From Capsicum annuum (Eukaryota > Streptophyta > Magnoliopsida > Solanales > Solanaceae), in the NCBI RefSeq assembly GCF_002878395.1, contig NC_061120.1, positions 92,698,043 through 92,762,042 on the forward strand: a stretch of DNA of 64,000 nt, in the 5' to 3' direction. Positions within the stretch are counted from its first letter, which is position 1. Every line of letters starts with the position of its first letter. Of the stretch, positions 1-11,403 are shown in pieces. The notes beneath the pieces were generated by a model. The model saw only the letters and a program-made list of their open reading frames with translations. It made no database searches and had not been told where the DNA came from. Position numbers and translations under genes: made by a program.

Positions 1-1060
1 AATACACTTTAAAGATGTTAAGGGGGTAAATAAATGAAAGTTAAATTTAAGTGTTAAAGTAAGTTTTGATGATAAGTTTAGAGGGAGAAATGTCTTTTCT
101 CTTTCAAATATGATAAAAAGATACACTTTAAAATATTATTTAAAGTTCATATAGTTTAACTCTTCAAAATGAAACATGATAAATGTTTTGAAACATAAAA
201 TATAAATCATAATAATTAATAGTTCAAAATATTTAAAAGACAAAAAAATCACGTTCAAAAACTCCTTTTAACACTCCAAAAATAATTGAGTTAGATAAAG
301 TGATTGAGAAATAGGATTACTACTTTTGATTAGGTCAGCTGTATATGGTGTATTAGGGGTGTTTTGATGTGAGATATAAGTTATAACAGTTTCGGGATAA
401 ATTATGGGATCATTTTATTCCATGTTTGGTTGATGAGATTAGTTAGTCAAGTGATTATTTATTCCACCATTTATGTCTTAGTGATGAGATAAGTTTTTCT
501 ATATATATGGTGAGATAATTAATCTCAAGATAATTAATTTCGAAATTAATTATCCCTAGATAACTTGTTCCAAACCCAATGAGTATACATTACTTCAAGA
601 AAAGATACGAATATTCATGCTTTTTATACTTGCAATTTTTTTGAGCTGTTTATTTATCGAAAAGGAAATTAAAGTGGTTTCTCATTTAGCATAAAGCAAT
701 TTTTCAATTTCTTTTTTTATTTAATTAATTATTGGATATCCGAAGCTACAGTATTCAATTACATAGTTTCTCGTAAACTTAATAAAAGGGGAATGCACCG
801 AACTCGGAGGTTCTCCATTTAAGCAGACCTTTAATTAAGGATGAATAACTCTCTTTCAGCCTAACACATTTTCTCACCATATATAAGTAGTTTATGATAC
901 AAAATTATCTCAAATTAGAGAAATAAGGCTAATGGAATTGGTGAGCTAATTATAATTGGATCTTTTTTAACATAAACATTGTGCATTAACTGTTTTTCAA
1001 GTTAATACATAAATTGCTAAATCTGGGCTTTATATAAAAGAAGTTAATTTTCTTTTAATT
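1..1060. other. AT-rich stretch without a gene
   Basis: No coding segment of useful length is visible on either strand. The only structured part is a MITE-like stretch near 355-590, listed separately. It is most likely decayed flank of the O-methyltransferase relic. Confidence 0.5.
355..590. mobile_element. Possible Tourist-like MITE
   Basis: The segment opens with GGGGTGTTTTGATGTGAGAT, carries a GGGATAAATTATGGG motif, and ends with complementary text (AATTATCCC followed by CCAAACCCAATGAG). These ends are typical of short Tourist-like elements. No clean target-site duplication was found, so the boundaries are approximate. Confidence 0.35.
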
Positions 1061-1063
1061 GAA

Positions 1064-1320
1064 GGGGAGCCTTGGAATGACAGGTAAAGATGTTATGTGA
1101 CTAGGAGATCACGGGTTTATGCCGTGGAAATAGCCTCCTACAGAAATGTAGGTTAAGGCTGTGTGTACAATAAATCCTTATGTTTCGGCCCGTCCCGGAC
1201 TCCATGTGTAATGGGAGCTTTAGTGAATACAAGATAAGACTACATACAATAAACCTTGTGGTTTGGTCCTTTCCCGAACCCCTTACATAACGGTAACTTT
1301 AGTGCATCGGGCTACACTTA
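1064..1320 (+). mobile_element. tRNA-derived SINE (Au-like) with duplicated 3' half
   Basis: The sequence opens with GGGGAGCCTTGGAATGACAG. It has a B-box-like stretch (ATCACGGGTTTATGCC) and the typical later text on GGAAATAGCCTCC, TAAGGCTGTGTG and CGGCCCGTCCCGGACTCC. This matches, from memory, the Au-type SINE widespread in plants. After the first 3' end (about 1213) the 3' half recurs at 1230-1315 (ACATACAATAAACCTTGTGG, CCCGAACCCC, AGTGCATCGGGCT), giving one head and two tails. Both copies have drifted. Confidence 0.65.
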
Positions 1321-1428
1321 AAGTTAATTAATTGCCTTTTATAAGCACTTTTTGAGCACATATTCACTCAATTGCCAAAAGCTCAAGGTACAATGTAATT
1401 TCAAGAAATTATTGGATAGTTAGAGAGT

Positions 1429-1475
1429 ATGTTGCTAGACTCCTCCACTTATGAGATTGTCCCAAATATATTGTT
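1429..1475 (+). pseudogene. Possible decayed remnant of O-methyltransferase exon 1
   Basis: Around ATGTTGCTAGACTCCTCCAC the text resembles the conserved end of the dimerisation domain of plant COMT-type enzymes (consensus ML-RLL--Y-I). Two small insertions of 2 nt and 1 nt are needed, which together keep the frame. It lies upstream of the expected intron 1 acceptor at 1597-1598. Stops surround it and nothing else of exon 1 is recognisable. The call rests on pattern memory and could be chance. Confidence 0.3.
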
Positions 1476-1945
1476 GTTGTTGGATAGTTAGGGTAATTAA
1501 TTGCCTTTAGAAACAAAGCAATATCAGGCTACGTTGTTGACATTGAGACGTGATTATTGCTGTTGTATATCAGACTCCTTATCGAATTTAAATTTCAGGT
1601 TTGAACTAAAAGATGCAGTACTTGAAGGAGCAGTTCCATTTGACAGGGTGCACGGTGTACATGCTTTTGAATATCCAAAATTGGACCCAAAATTCAATGA
1701 TGTTTTCAACAAGGCAATGATCAACCACACAACTATTATCATGAAAAGGATACTTGAGAATTACAAGGGGTTTGAGAGCCTCAAATCTTTAGTTGATGTT
1801 GGAGGTGGTCTTGGAGTTAATCTCAAGATGATCACATCTAAATACCCCACAATTAAGGGCATTAATTTTGATTTGCCCCATGTTGTTCAACATGCACCTT
1901 CCTATCCCGGTACAATCTCTCATTCTTGTTTGTTGTTCATTTTTG

Positions 1946-3205
1946 GCATATTACATATATAGAACCCTAAACTTGACATCAAATTGTAAATTTAACCTTA
2001 AACTTTGACAGTGCACAAATATAACCTTTAACTATTTAAAACTGCACAAATATGACCTCTGATCCTACGTGGCAAAACGCGTGTTTAACACGCAAAACTG
2101 GGCGCGTCCAACTTAAAATCTAAGGGCATAATACATAAATATGACCCTAAGCTTGACACCAAATTATAACTTTGATCTTAAACTTTGACAGTGCGTAAAT
2201 ATGACCTTTAACGATTCAAAACTGCACAAATATGACCTTTAAGTGACTTTTTACTATTATTTTTTCATTATTTTGAGCTCAAAGATGAAAATGATATCTA
2301 ATTTCTTTTGTCATGGCGGAAAAAGAGCAATATTGAAGATTTATTAATTAGGTGGGTCGGCCTCATTCGAAAAAATCGCACGGGTATGTATATATATTAT
2401 AAAGCAAAGGGCGAATTTATGTTATATAATATATCCTAATATAATTTATTTAATCATTAAATTAAAGATGAAACTATACTAATGATTTTCTTTTTTTATA
2501 GTTTTAATAACGTTATTAAATTAACGTTATTAAGGATAGTAGTAGTAGTATATTAAATTAACGTTATTAAAATGTTATTATTAAATTAAAGTTATCAAAA
2601 CGTTATTAAATTAATGCAGGGGCGGACCTACGTGGTTGCCATGGGGTTCACCCGAACCCCTTCGGTAAAAAATTTATGTTGTATATATAAGGTAGAAAAT
2701 CTATATTTATGTACGTATATTAATGTTGAACCACATGAAACAAGACCCTTAGATATCCCAGTGGTGTTATTTGCACTTCTTGGGCGCTTCCTTCAGCCTA
2801 CTGCGCGAGTTCGATTCCTGCTAGTGGCTTTTTTTTAATAAAAAAAAGCTAGGTGCTGCTGTATAGAAATAAATAAAATAATAATAATAATAATAATAAG
2901 TAATAGAAACAATGCCGTTTTAACACAAAAAGCAAAACTTTGACAGTGCACAAATATGACCTCTAACTATTCAAAATTGCACAAATACGACCTCCCTCCA
3001 AGTTAGCCCTTTTAACGACGTGGCACCGTATGATTGGATGAGCTTTTCACGTAGGCGCAAGTAAAACTCAGGCATGGGGTTACAAAATCGGAGGTCATAT
3101 TTGTTCAGATTTTGAATAGTTAAAGGTCCTATTTGTGCACTATCAAACTTTAAGGTCAAAGTTATAATTTGGTGTCAAGTTTAGGGTTATATTTATGTAT
3201 TATGC
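1946..3205. mobile_element. TIR element inside intron 2 of the O-methyltransferase relic
   Basis: The left end (GCATATTACATATATAG then AACCCTAAACTTGACATC) is the inverted match of the right end (GGTGTCAAGTTTAGGGTTAT then ATTTATGTATTATGC). The inverted repeat continues for more than 100 bp through ACTTTGACAGTGCACAAATA-type text. A second left end begins near 2123 and matches the right end better than the first; a third partial copy lies at 2935-3000. No transposase is visible. Flanks (CATTTTTG on the left, CATTTG on the right) give at best an imperfect duplication. Probably a non-autonomous MULE or MITE. Confidence 0.6.
2614..2860 (+). mobile_element. Short interspersed repeat nested in the TIR element
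   Basis: It starts GCAGGGGCGGACCTACGTGG and continues GGTTCACCCGAACCCCTTCG, then ends with a B-box-like GAGTTCGATTCCTGC and a T-rich tail. The head matches a very common solanaceous repeat whose full copies look hAT-like. The tail with its tRNA-like box looks SINE-like. I cannot decide the class. It sits between the second left end and the third partial copy of the host TIR element, so it arrived later. Confidence 0.45.
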
Positions 3206-4135
3206 ATTTGTTTTTTTACTTCGATACTTTGGTCAATGTTAGAGATTTACATTACAAGCTGAGGGGTATTTTGGTTTGCAAATAAGTTATACAGAGATTA
3301 CAATGCGGGGTTTAAATAATAACAAGATTATTTAATCGATAGACATCAATTATGATACAAGGTTTGTTTATGCATGCTCAATCAATTCCTAACATGAAGT
3401 AAATTTGCAATGATAAATATTGCAGGGGTGGAAAACGTTGGGGGTGATATGTTTGAAAGTGTTCCAGAAGGAGATGCTATTTTTATGAAGGTATGTCTAA
3501 ATATATATATTCTTTTTCAGTCTTCGAATATGCTGAAACAAATTCAATTTTTTTTAAAAAAGAAGAGTAATACTCGGAAGCAGAAGCAGTGATAATCGAA
3601 TCAATCCTATACTTTGGGGTTCACAATAAACTTTGGGTCGACCAATTTGTGAAACAAAAAAAAGTCTCGCACAACTTGTATTAGCTAAAACTTAACTACT
3701 TGCACAAGCTTGCATTCCTAGCCCTCACCAATGGTATGTATAAACTGTGATTGACTAAGGACATTCTTTGTTTTCTTAATGAAAGTGGATTCTTCATGAC
3801 TGGAGTGATAGTCACTGTCTCAAATTGCTGAAGAACTGCTACAAGGCTCTACCGGACAATGGAAAGGTGATCGTTGTGGAGGCTAACCTCCCAGTGCAAC
3901 CTGATACAGATACTACAGTGGTTGGCGTTTCACAATGTGATTTGATCATGATGGCTCAAAATCCGGGAGGCAAAGAGCGTTCTGAACAAGAGTTTCGGGC
4001 ATTGGCAACTGAAGCCGGATTCAAAGGCGTTAACTTAATATGTTGTGTCTGTAATTTTTGGGTCATGGAATTCCACAAGTAGATTTCAACAACCTACTTG
4101 CTTGCAACTTCGCCCAAATTGAACATTTGGCATTG

Positions 4136-4345
4136 ATTCCTGATAATATTTATATTACTACCTGTTTGTTTCTCTATTATGAGAAGATGTCATTGTAACT
4201 TTTGTCCAAATTATATTGATATCCTAGTATTCCTAATAATATTTATATTACTACTTGTTTGTTTCTCTATTATGAGAGGATGTCATAGTAACTTCTATCC
4301 AATTTACATTGATATGCTAGTATTCCTAATAAGATTTATATATTC
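4136..4345. repeat. 93-bp tandem repeat, about 2.3 copies
   Basis: The unit starts ATTCCTGATAATATTTATAT and includes TTTCTCTATTATGAGA. Copies begin at 4136 and 4229, with a partial copy at 4322, so the period is exactly 93 bp. It lies just past the stop codon of the O-methyltransferase relic, in its former 3' UTR or flank. Confidence 0.85.
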
Positions 4346-4410
4346 CTCTGTTCGGTTTGATCTGATACCTTCCTTTTAAGCATGTTTAACAAAGAATGAC
4401 CACTTATTAT

Positions 4411-5365
4411 TGTTGGGTTCATAGTATATGATAGAAGTGTGAATGAAAATATGGAGAATAAAATGGTGGAGGGGAAGGAGACACTAAAATGGAAAGTGTA
4501 CTTCAAAATTAAAAAGTTTATTCTTTCTTCCACGGTGGAAGAAGAGAACTTGAAAGTGTTTATAATCAAGAACACTTACTCCACATGGCAAGTGAGGTAA
4601 GAAATAATAGATGCCTTGCGCTGTCGTTGTCGCTTGCTCGGCTTCGGCTTCGGAAAATGATCGATGAGATCTATTTTTTTAGACAAACTTTATTTGAATT
4701 CCGAAGAATGCCAAGGAAAAACGCGATGCATTGTTTTCGAACTGGTGCTTTAGAAATGATACATTGTTCTGAACTGAGGCTACAGAAGGTTCAATGAAGT
4801 GACACACTGTTTCATAAAATGAGATGACTGTTCAGAAAAAGATACAATCTTTGATGAACAGACATGAACTTACAACAAAGGTGTAACCTTTGGAGTAAAC
4901 CACTGCCTCTTTCCGGAAGAGGCATGTTATGGCTATAAAAACCTGCTTTCTTCCACAGGTTTTGGTATGAAAATTTCAGAATACAAAATTACTTCTTCTC
5001 TTCCAAATTACTCTGTCTGATCAATCAAAACATTCTGTGCGTTCGAAGATATTCCAACCGTTTGAGGTACCGCACAGTTGGTCTGTTTAGCCATTTTATC
5101 CTGGGAGGAAAATTTTCACAACCTCGGGTACAGTGAGGGGAATTATTTCCTTAAGGAAACTCCGTGAATTCGGATGACTTGGCTATTTTCTGTTTCATCT
5201 TAATTTCTGAAAGAATAAAATACATCTCTTGGAAAGGTCATTTTGGTCTTGTGTTGAGAGTATTTGATATACTTCATTGTGTTCTTGTTTATACTTGAAC
5301 TCTAGTTGAAGTTATTGTTCTACATATACTGATTTTGTGTACCCGAAGTACAAATGAAAATAACA
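4411..5365 (+). repeat. 5' LTR of the copia element
   Basis: It begins TGTTGGGTTCATAG and ends GAAAATAACA, keeping the canonical TG...CA. It has a clear core promoter, CTATAAAA, at 4933-4940. It is about 145 bp shorter than the 3' LTR because two U3 segments are absent: one beside GAAAAACGC near 4720 and one near 4790. Confidence 0.9.
4933..4940 (+). promoter_or_regulatory. TATA box of the copia 5' LTR
   Basis: CTATAAAA is followed by AACCTGCTTTC. The same motif stands at 10505-10512 in the 3' LTR. Its position about 430 bp from the LTR end fits a U3 promoter with a long R-U5. Upstream lie diverged repeats of GATACATTGTTCTGAACTG-type text that resemble the repeated enhancer boxes of solanaceous copia elements. 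Confidence 0.6.
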
Positions 5366-5630
5366 ATCTTAAGAAAATAATTAATTTTACAGAATCTGTA
5401 AAACTTGTTTTTGGAGATTAAAGCTTTAAACTTTCTACTCCGCTTGAATTTAACTAGTGATTAGAAGACATAAAATCTTCATCACAAGTTAAAGTTCACT
5501 CGGTTGACGATTTGAAGTTATATAAACTTCATCGTTTATTAGAAACAAGAAGAAAAGTTGAAAAGTTATTTAACTTTATAAGTAGTATTCTGAAAATACT
5601 AAATTTTTCTGTCTTGTGTTGATAGGAAAG

Positions 5631-8600
5631 ATGACTAACAAAAGTCAAATGATGGATGCGATAACGTCTGCGGGGGCAACTAATATTGTCACATCAAGTC
5701 GCACAAATGCTTCGCCAATAATGGCACCGGCGGAGAAGCCTGAAAAATTTTCGGGCATTGACTTCAAGCGGTGGTAGCAAAAGATATTCTTTTACCTCAC
5801 CACTTTATGTCTGCAACGGTTCACTAGCGAAGACGCTCCTGAGGTGCCCGAGGGAACCTCGAACAAAGACCGCTTTGTTATTGTAGAAGCTTGGAAACAT
5901 TCGGACTTCCTTTGCAGGAATTACATTCTGAGTGGTCTCCAAGACGACCTCTACAATGTTTATAGTGGAACCAAGCAGCAAAGGAACTGTGGGGGCACTT
6001 GAACGAAAATATAAGATGGAGGATGTGGGAATTAAGAAATTCCTCATTGCACGGTTCCTGGAAAAATGCTTCAACTATGGCAAGATTGGCAACAAGTCTA
6101 CAGATTGTCGTGCCCCAAAGAAAGGCAAGAAGAAGGATCAAGCAAATATGATTGAATCCAACAAAGAATGCGATGATATGTGTGCTATGTTCTCAGAATG
6201 CAACTTGATAGGAATCCTCGCGAATGGTGGTTAAATTCTGGTGCCACCCGCCATGTATGAGCCAACAAGGAGTTGTTTTCGTCATTCGCTCCGACTCAAG
6301 TAGAAGAAATGATCTACATGGCTAACTTCGCTATGGCTAAGGTAGAAGGAACAGGAAAAATTTGCTTAAAGATGACTTCCGAAAAGGTCTTGACATTTAA
6401 CAATGTCTTGTATGTTCCAGAGTTACGTAGAAATTTAATTTCTGTTTCACTTCTAGACAAGAACGGATTCAAATGTGTAATCGTTTCTAGAAAAATTGTA
6501 ATTAGCAAAGGAGAAATGTATGTAGGAAAAGGCTATCTGACCGAATGCCTTTATAAGATGAATGTCATGACTGTTGAAATAAATAAAAGTTCGAATTCTT
6601 CTTATTTGCTAGAGTCTTATGATTTATGGTATGAACATATAGGCCGTGTTAATTACAAAACATTACGAAAATTGATTAACTTAGAAGTTTTGCCAAACTT
6701 TGAGTGCAATAAATCAAAGTGTCAAACGTGTGCGGAATCGAAGTATGCAAAGCATCCTTATAAGTCCGTTGAAAGGAATTCCAATTCCTTAGACTTAATA
6801 CACACTGACATTTGTGATATGAAGTGAACGCCATCACGTGGTGGGAAAAAGTATTTCATAACTTTTATTGACGATTGCGCTAGATATTGTTATGTCTACT
6901 TGAAAAATAGTAAGGATGAAACAATAGATGCATTTAGGCAATATAAATCTCCCTTTACGGGCCCATATTCACCCTAATCTAATGGAATTGCAAAAAAAAA
7001 ATCGAACTTTGAAGGAAATGATGAATGTCTTACTTATAAGTTCTGATTTACCGTAAAACTTATGGGGGGAGGATATCCTTATGGCCAATCGTATACTCAA
7101 CAGAGTTACCCCATAGTAATACACAATCAATTCCTCATGAAAAGTGGAAAGGAAGAAAACCCAACTTGAAATATTTCAAAGTATGGGGGTGTTTAGCAAA
7201 GGTTAAAGTTCCTGTGCCTAAAAGGGTTAAGATAGGACCTAAGACAGTGGATTGTGTGTTTATAGGATATGCTAAAAGCAGTAAGGCATGTCAATTTTTG
7301 GTTCATAAATCCGAACATCCGGATATTAATGAAAATACGGTAATTGAATCAGACAATGTTGAATTCTTTGAAAATATTTATCCGTATAAAACTAGACATG
7401 AACAGTCCAGTAGAGGGTCTAAATGACCTCGTGATGAACCATTGAGGATGAACATAATGAAGAAAATCTAAGACGCAGTACACGTCAAAGAATGTCTACA
7501 TAATTTGGATCGAATTTTGTAACATTTCTCTTAGAAAATGAGTCTCAAACATTTAAGGAAGCGATGACATCTTTGGAATCATCCTTTTGGAAAGAGACAG
7601 TCAATAGTGAGATTGATTCAATCTTAAGCAACCATACATAGGAATTGGTTGATCTTCCTTCCGAAAATAAACCTTTAGGTTCTAAATGGATCTTCAAAAG
7701 AAAAATGAAAGCAAATGACACTATGGACAAATACAAGGCAAGACTTGTAGTAAAAGGCTTCAAACAAAAAGAAGGCCTTGATTACTTTGATACATACTCG
7801 CCAGTAATAAGGATAACATCGATTCGAATGTTAATTGCCTTAGCGGCGGTATATGATCTTCAAATCCATCAAATGGATGTGAAAATCGCTTTTATAAATG
7901 GAGAATTGGAGAAAGAAATATACATGGAATAACCTGAGAGTTTTGTGGTTTCAGAATCGAAAAATAAGGTGTGTAGACTTATTAAGTCGTTGTATGGACT
8001 AAAGCAAGCACCTAAACAATGGCATGCGAAGTTTGACCAAACCATGTTGGCAAACGGGTTCAAGATAAATGAATGTGATAAAAGTGTATATATTAAAGAC
8101 ACTCCAAATCACCAAGTCATTGTCTGTTTAGATGTGGATGATATGTTGATCATCAGCAGAGACATTTCTGACATAAATGCAACCAAACGAATGCTCGAGA
8201 GCAAGTTTGATATGAAAGCACTTGGAGTTGCAGATGTGATCTTAGGTATAAGAATCCATCGAACTCCATAAGGGTTGGCATTGTCACAGTCTCATTATAT
8301 CGAAAAGGTACTTGACAAGTTCAAGTATATGGAATTCGGTATTGCCAAGACTCCATTGGATGCGAGCTTTGCACTTTGAAAGAATGAAGGTGAAAGTGAC
8401 TCGCAATTGGAGTACACAAGAGTATTGGGATTTATAATGTATATAATAAACTTTACACGATCAGACATAGCATGCGCTATCAGTAAATTGAGTCGGTACA
8501 CGAGTAATCCCAACAAAACTCATTGGATGGCAATGAAACGAGTTTTGGGGTATCTTAAATAAACTCAAAATTATGCTTTGCATTATAATAAATATCCTGC

Positions 8601-9076
8601 GGTACTTGAAGGATATAGTGATTCAAATTGGATCACCGGATCGAACGAAGTAAAATTCACAAGTGGATATGTATTTACTATCGGTGGAGGAGCAGTCTCT
8701 TAGAAATCTTCCAAACAGACTTGTTTGCTCGCTCTACAATGGAATCTGAATTTATCGCATTGGATAAAGCCGGTGAAGAAGAAGAATGGCTCTGGAATTT
8801 CTTAGAAGATATTTCTTATTGGCCCAAGCCAGTGGCACCAATATGTATACACTGTGATAGCCAAGCGACAATAGGTAGGGCAGGGAGCATGATGTATAAC
8901 GATAAATCTCGTCATATAAGATGAAGACACATTAAACAACTTCTCTCTAGTGGAATTATCACTATAGACTATGTAAAATCAAAGGATAATGTGTCAGATC
9001 CACTTACAAAAGGCCTATCTAGAGAAGGAATAGAAAGGACATCCAAGGGAATGGGTTTAAGGCCTAGGACAAGTTA
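5631..9076 (+). pseudogene. copia gag-pol polyprotein, decayed
   Basis: Translation begins MTNKSQMMDAIT at 5631. The gag motif EKPEKFSGIDFKRW is followed at once by a TAG. A large part of gag is missing before the zinc knuckle (CFNYGKIGNKSTDC, third position changed from the usual Cys). The protease motif LNSGATRHV keeps Asn where Asp is catalytic. Integrase keeps its HxxxH-CxxC region in part, but its core is deleted near 6950. Reverse transcriptase shows QMDVKIAFINGELEKEIYME and LYGLKQAPKQWH. The active-site box reads LDVDDM instead of YVDDM. RNase H (ARSTMESEFIALDKA) and a C-terminal VSDPLTKGLSREG follow. At least ten stops or frameshifts show long inactivity. Confidence 0.9.
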
Positions 9077-9838
9077 GCATGGCGGTAACTCTACCTAGCA
9101 GACTGGAGATCCCAAGAGCTAGGTTGAAGGAGATCAAACAAAATTGTGTCTGGCAGGTTCAACATTGTCAATTACCCAACTCATTCTCATAATGTAGACA
9201 ATGTACAGTAAACTAGGATAAGACTTAAGAGATGGTGTTTGATAAAGAACGTGATATTCTTGAGCATACAGTGATACTCAATTGGGTAAAACTGTGGCTT
9301 AAGTGGTGTCACTGGTAATATACGGTTGCATTGTCTGAGAAGGTATCCATAGATGAGATGATGGATGTTCCTATGTGTAGCACGACCTGGAAAAGATCAA
9401 ACAAAAGTGAAAAATCTTTTAATGATTATCTAAATTTGGCAGATTTGATCAAATAGTTTAATCTACAGGATTGAACGTTTAAAAATCACCTATGCGAGGG
9501 GCGAAGTGGAAGCCTCTTCAAGGAGAATATTAGTAAAAGCCTATTCTCTAAGCTCTTATGAAACCGAAACGTGTTCATGGCTGAAAAGAATAAAATCGTG
9601 AGAACCATAAATGTTAAAAGACTGGTTGTGTGATATGTATTGTCTAGGTGTAAATTAAAGCTCGACGGTTCAAAGATATCAAATCTACCGATTGACCGAG
9701 TGCATCTGATGCATGTTCACTACAGAAAGTTCAAAGGAAAACGCACTTATCCAGATGCAATCGTTCTTTGCTTGACGATCACATACTTGTCCGTAAAAAT
9801 TTTACGAAAAATAGCCATTCCCTATTTATGTGGGGGAT
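9077..9838 (+). other. Non-coding tail and polypurine tract of the copia element
   Basis: About 760 bp between the end of RNase H and the 3' LTR hold no open frame. The stretch ends with TGTGGGGGAT (9829-9838), a plausible polypurine tract for plus-strand priming, directly before the LTR. Confidence 0.6.
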
Positions 9839-10938
9839 TTTTGGGTTCATAGTATATGAAAGAAGTGTGAATGGAGAAATAGAGAATAAAATGATGGAGG
9901 GAAAGGAGACACTAAAATGAAAAGTGTACTCCCAAATTAGAAAGTTTACTCTTTCTCACACATTGGTGGAAGAAGAGAACTTGAAAGTGTTTATAATCAA
10001 GAACACTTACTCCACATGGCAAGTGAGGCAAGAAATAATAGATGTCTCGCGCCGTCGTCGTCGTCGCTCGCTTGGTTCAGCTTCGGATTTAGATTTGGAT
10101 TTGTCAAATGATCGATCGATAAGATCTATCTTTTTGGACAAACTTTATTTGAATTCGGAAGAATGCTAAGGAAAAATGCAGTAAATTTTTTTTGCAGTAT
10201 TTCGGACCTCCATTTATATAAACATGCAGTAACAGTTGCACTGTTTCAAGTGAACTGATGCATTGTTTTTGAACTGGTGCTTCAGAAATGATACATTGTT
10301 CTGAACTGAGGCTACAGAAGATTGCAATGGTTCGAAATGATGCTTCAGAAGGATGTAATCCTTCAATGAAGCGACACACTGTTTCATAAAATGAGATAAC
10401 TGTTCAGGAAAAGATGCAATCTTTGATGAACAGACATGAGCTTACAGCAAAGGTGAAACCTTTAGAGTGAACCATTGCCTCTTTCCGGAAAAGGCATGTT
10501 ATGACTATAAAAACCTGCTTTCTTCCACAGGTTTTGGTACGAAAATTTCAGAATACAAAATTACTTCTTCTCTTCCAAATTACTCTGTCTGATTAATCAA
10601 AACGTTCTGTGCGTTCGATGATTTTCCAACCGTTTGAGGTACCGCTACAGTTGGTCTGTTTAGCCATTTTATCCTAGGAGGAAAAATTTCACAACCTCGG
10701 GTATAGTGAGGGGAATTATTTTCTTAAGAAAACTCCGTGAATTCGAACGACTTGACTAATTTCTGTTTCATATTAATTTCTGAAAGAATAAAATACACCT
10801 CTTGGAAAGGTTATTTTGATCTTGTGTTGAAAGTATTCGATATACTTCATTGTGTTCTTGTTTATACTTGAACTCTAGTTGAAGTTATTGTTCTGCATAT
10901 ACTGATTCTGTGTACCCGAAGTACAAACGAAAATGACA
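9839..10938 (+). repeat. 3' LTR of the copia element
   Basis: It starts TTTTGGGTTCATAG, where the first bases have changed from TGTTGGG, and ends GAAAATGACA followed by the target-site copy ATTAT. At 1100 bp it is longer than the 5' LTR. It retains about 78 bp around CATTTATATAAACATG (10211-10226) and about 40 bp around ATGCTTCAGAAGGATG that the 5' LTR lacks. Confidence 0.9.
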
Positions 10939-11403
10939 ATTATATTTTTGGAAATAGAAATGTCATAACGTGCTTAAGACCATGTCTATAACAGCTATTT
11001 CTGAACTAATTACGTCCAAACAGGACCTGTCAATTGTACTTGTCCATAGAGTGTTCTCCAATTAATAAAGGTTTGGTTCATCTGGGAGGAAGCATTACAA
11101 GAACAGACGAAGCATGATAAAAAAAATAACTTTTTTTATATCAGCCAACCACTACACGGAGATTTGTTGAAGGCATAATTCAGTAAATAAAAGATGTAAT
11201 ATATCTGACATTTAAGGTTTTAGATAGTATCAGAGTAGATAAAGGGGGTATAGAAGTCTGAAAACATATTTTAATGAATAAAAGTGTGTTCTTTCTTAAT
11301 GTTTAAGTTGTGTTCTTTCTTAATGTTTAACTTTCAAATAAGATGATCATACAATCCAACAAGATTGACATAGATTGCTACCATATATTTATGGTAGAGA
11401 TAA
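10939..11403. other. Spacer between copia element and first solo LTR
   Basis: AT-rich sequence with no supported coding region. A short direct repeat (GTGTTCTTTCTTAATGTTTAA twice) lies at 11288-11331. Confidence 0.5.

Larger units (their letters stand above)
1599..4082 (+). pseudogene. Caffeic acid O-methyltransferase-like gene lacking exon 1
   Basis: Exons 2-4 of a plant SAM-dependent O-methyltransferase (COMT family, phenylpropanoid methylation, cytosolic) lie at 1599-1909, 3426-3490 and 3786-4082. All three join in frame through GT-AG sites. Exon 2 begins [15 protein letters not shown], where intron 1 normally falls, and carries the SAM-binding motif LVDVGGGLG. Exon 3 reads VENVGGDMFESVPEGDAIF. 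Exon 4 begins WILHDWSDSHC, with the catalytic His, and holds NPGGKERSEQEF and the terminal MEFHK. About 155 C-terminal residues are readable. The N-terminal dimerisation domain (roughly 135 residues) is missing and no in-frame ATG precedes exon 2, so I call it a pseudogene. Intron 2 is enlarged by a TIR element. A copia element begins 328 bp beyond the stop. Confidence 0.8.
4411..10938 (+). mobile_element. Ty1/copia LTR retrotransposon, complete ends, dead coding region
   Basis: Two LTRs (4411-5365 and 9839-10938) flank a gag-pol remnant in the order protease, integrase, reverse transcriptase, RNase H, which defines Ty1/copia. The 5-bp target-site duplication ATTAT is perfect (4406-4410 and 10939-10943). 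The coding part has several in-frame stops and internal deletions in gag and in the integrase core. I do not recognise a standard primer-binding site after the 5' LTR, where the sequence reads ATCTTAAG. It inserted just downstream of the O-methyltransferase relic. Confidence 0.92.

Noticed and set aside
1501..1598. N-terminal extension of the O-methyltransferase frame starting at a TTG codon
   Set aside because: The stretch lies upstream of a clear intron acceptor (AATTTCAG at 1591-1598) at the usual intron 1 position and has no similarity to the enzyme.
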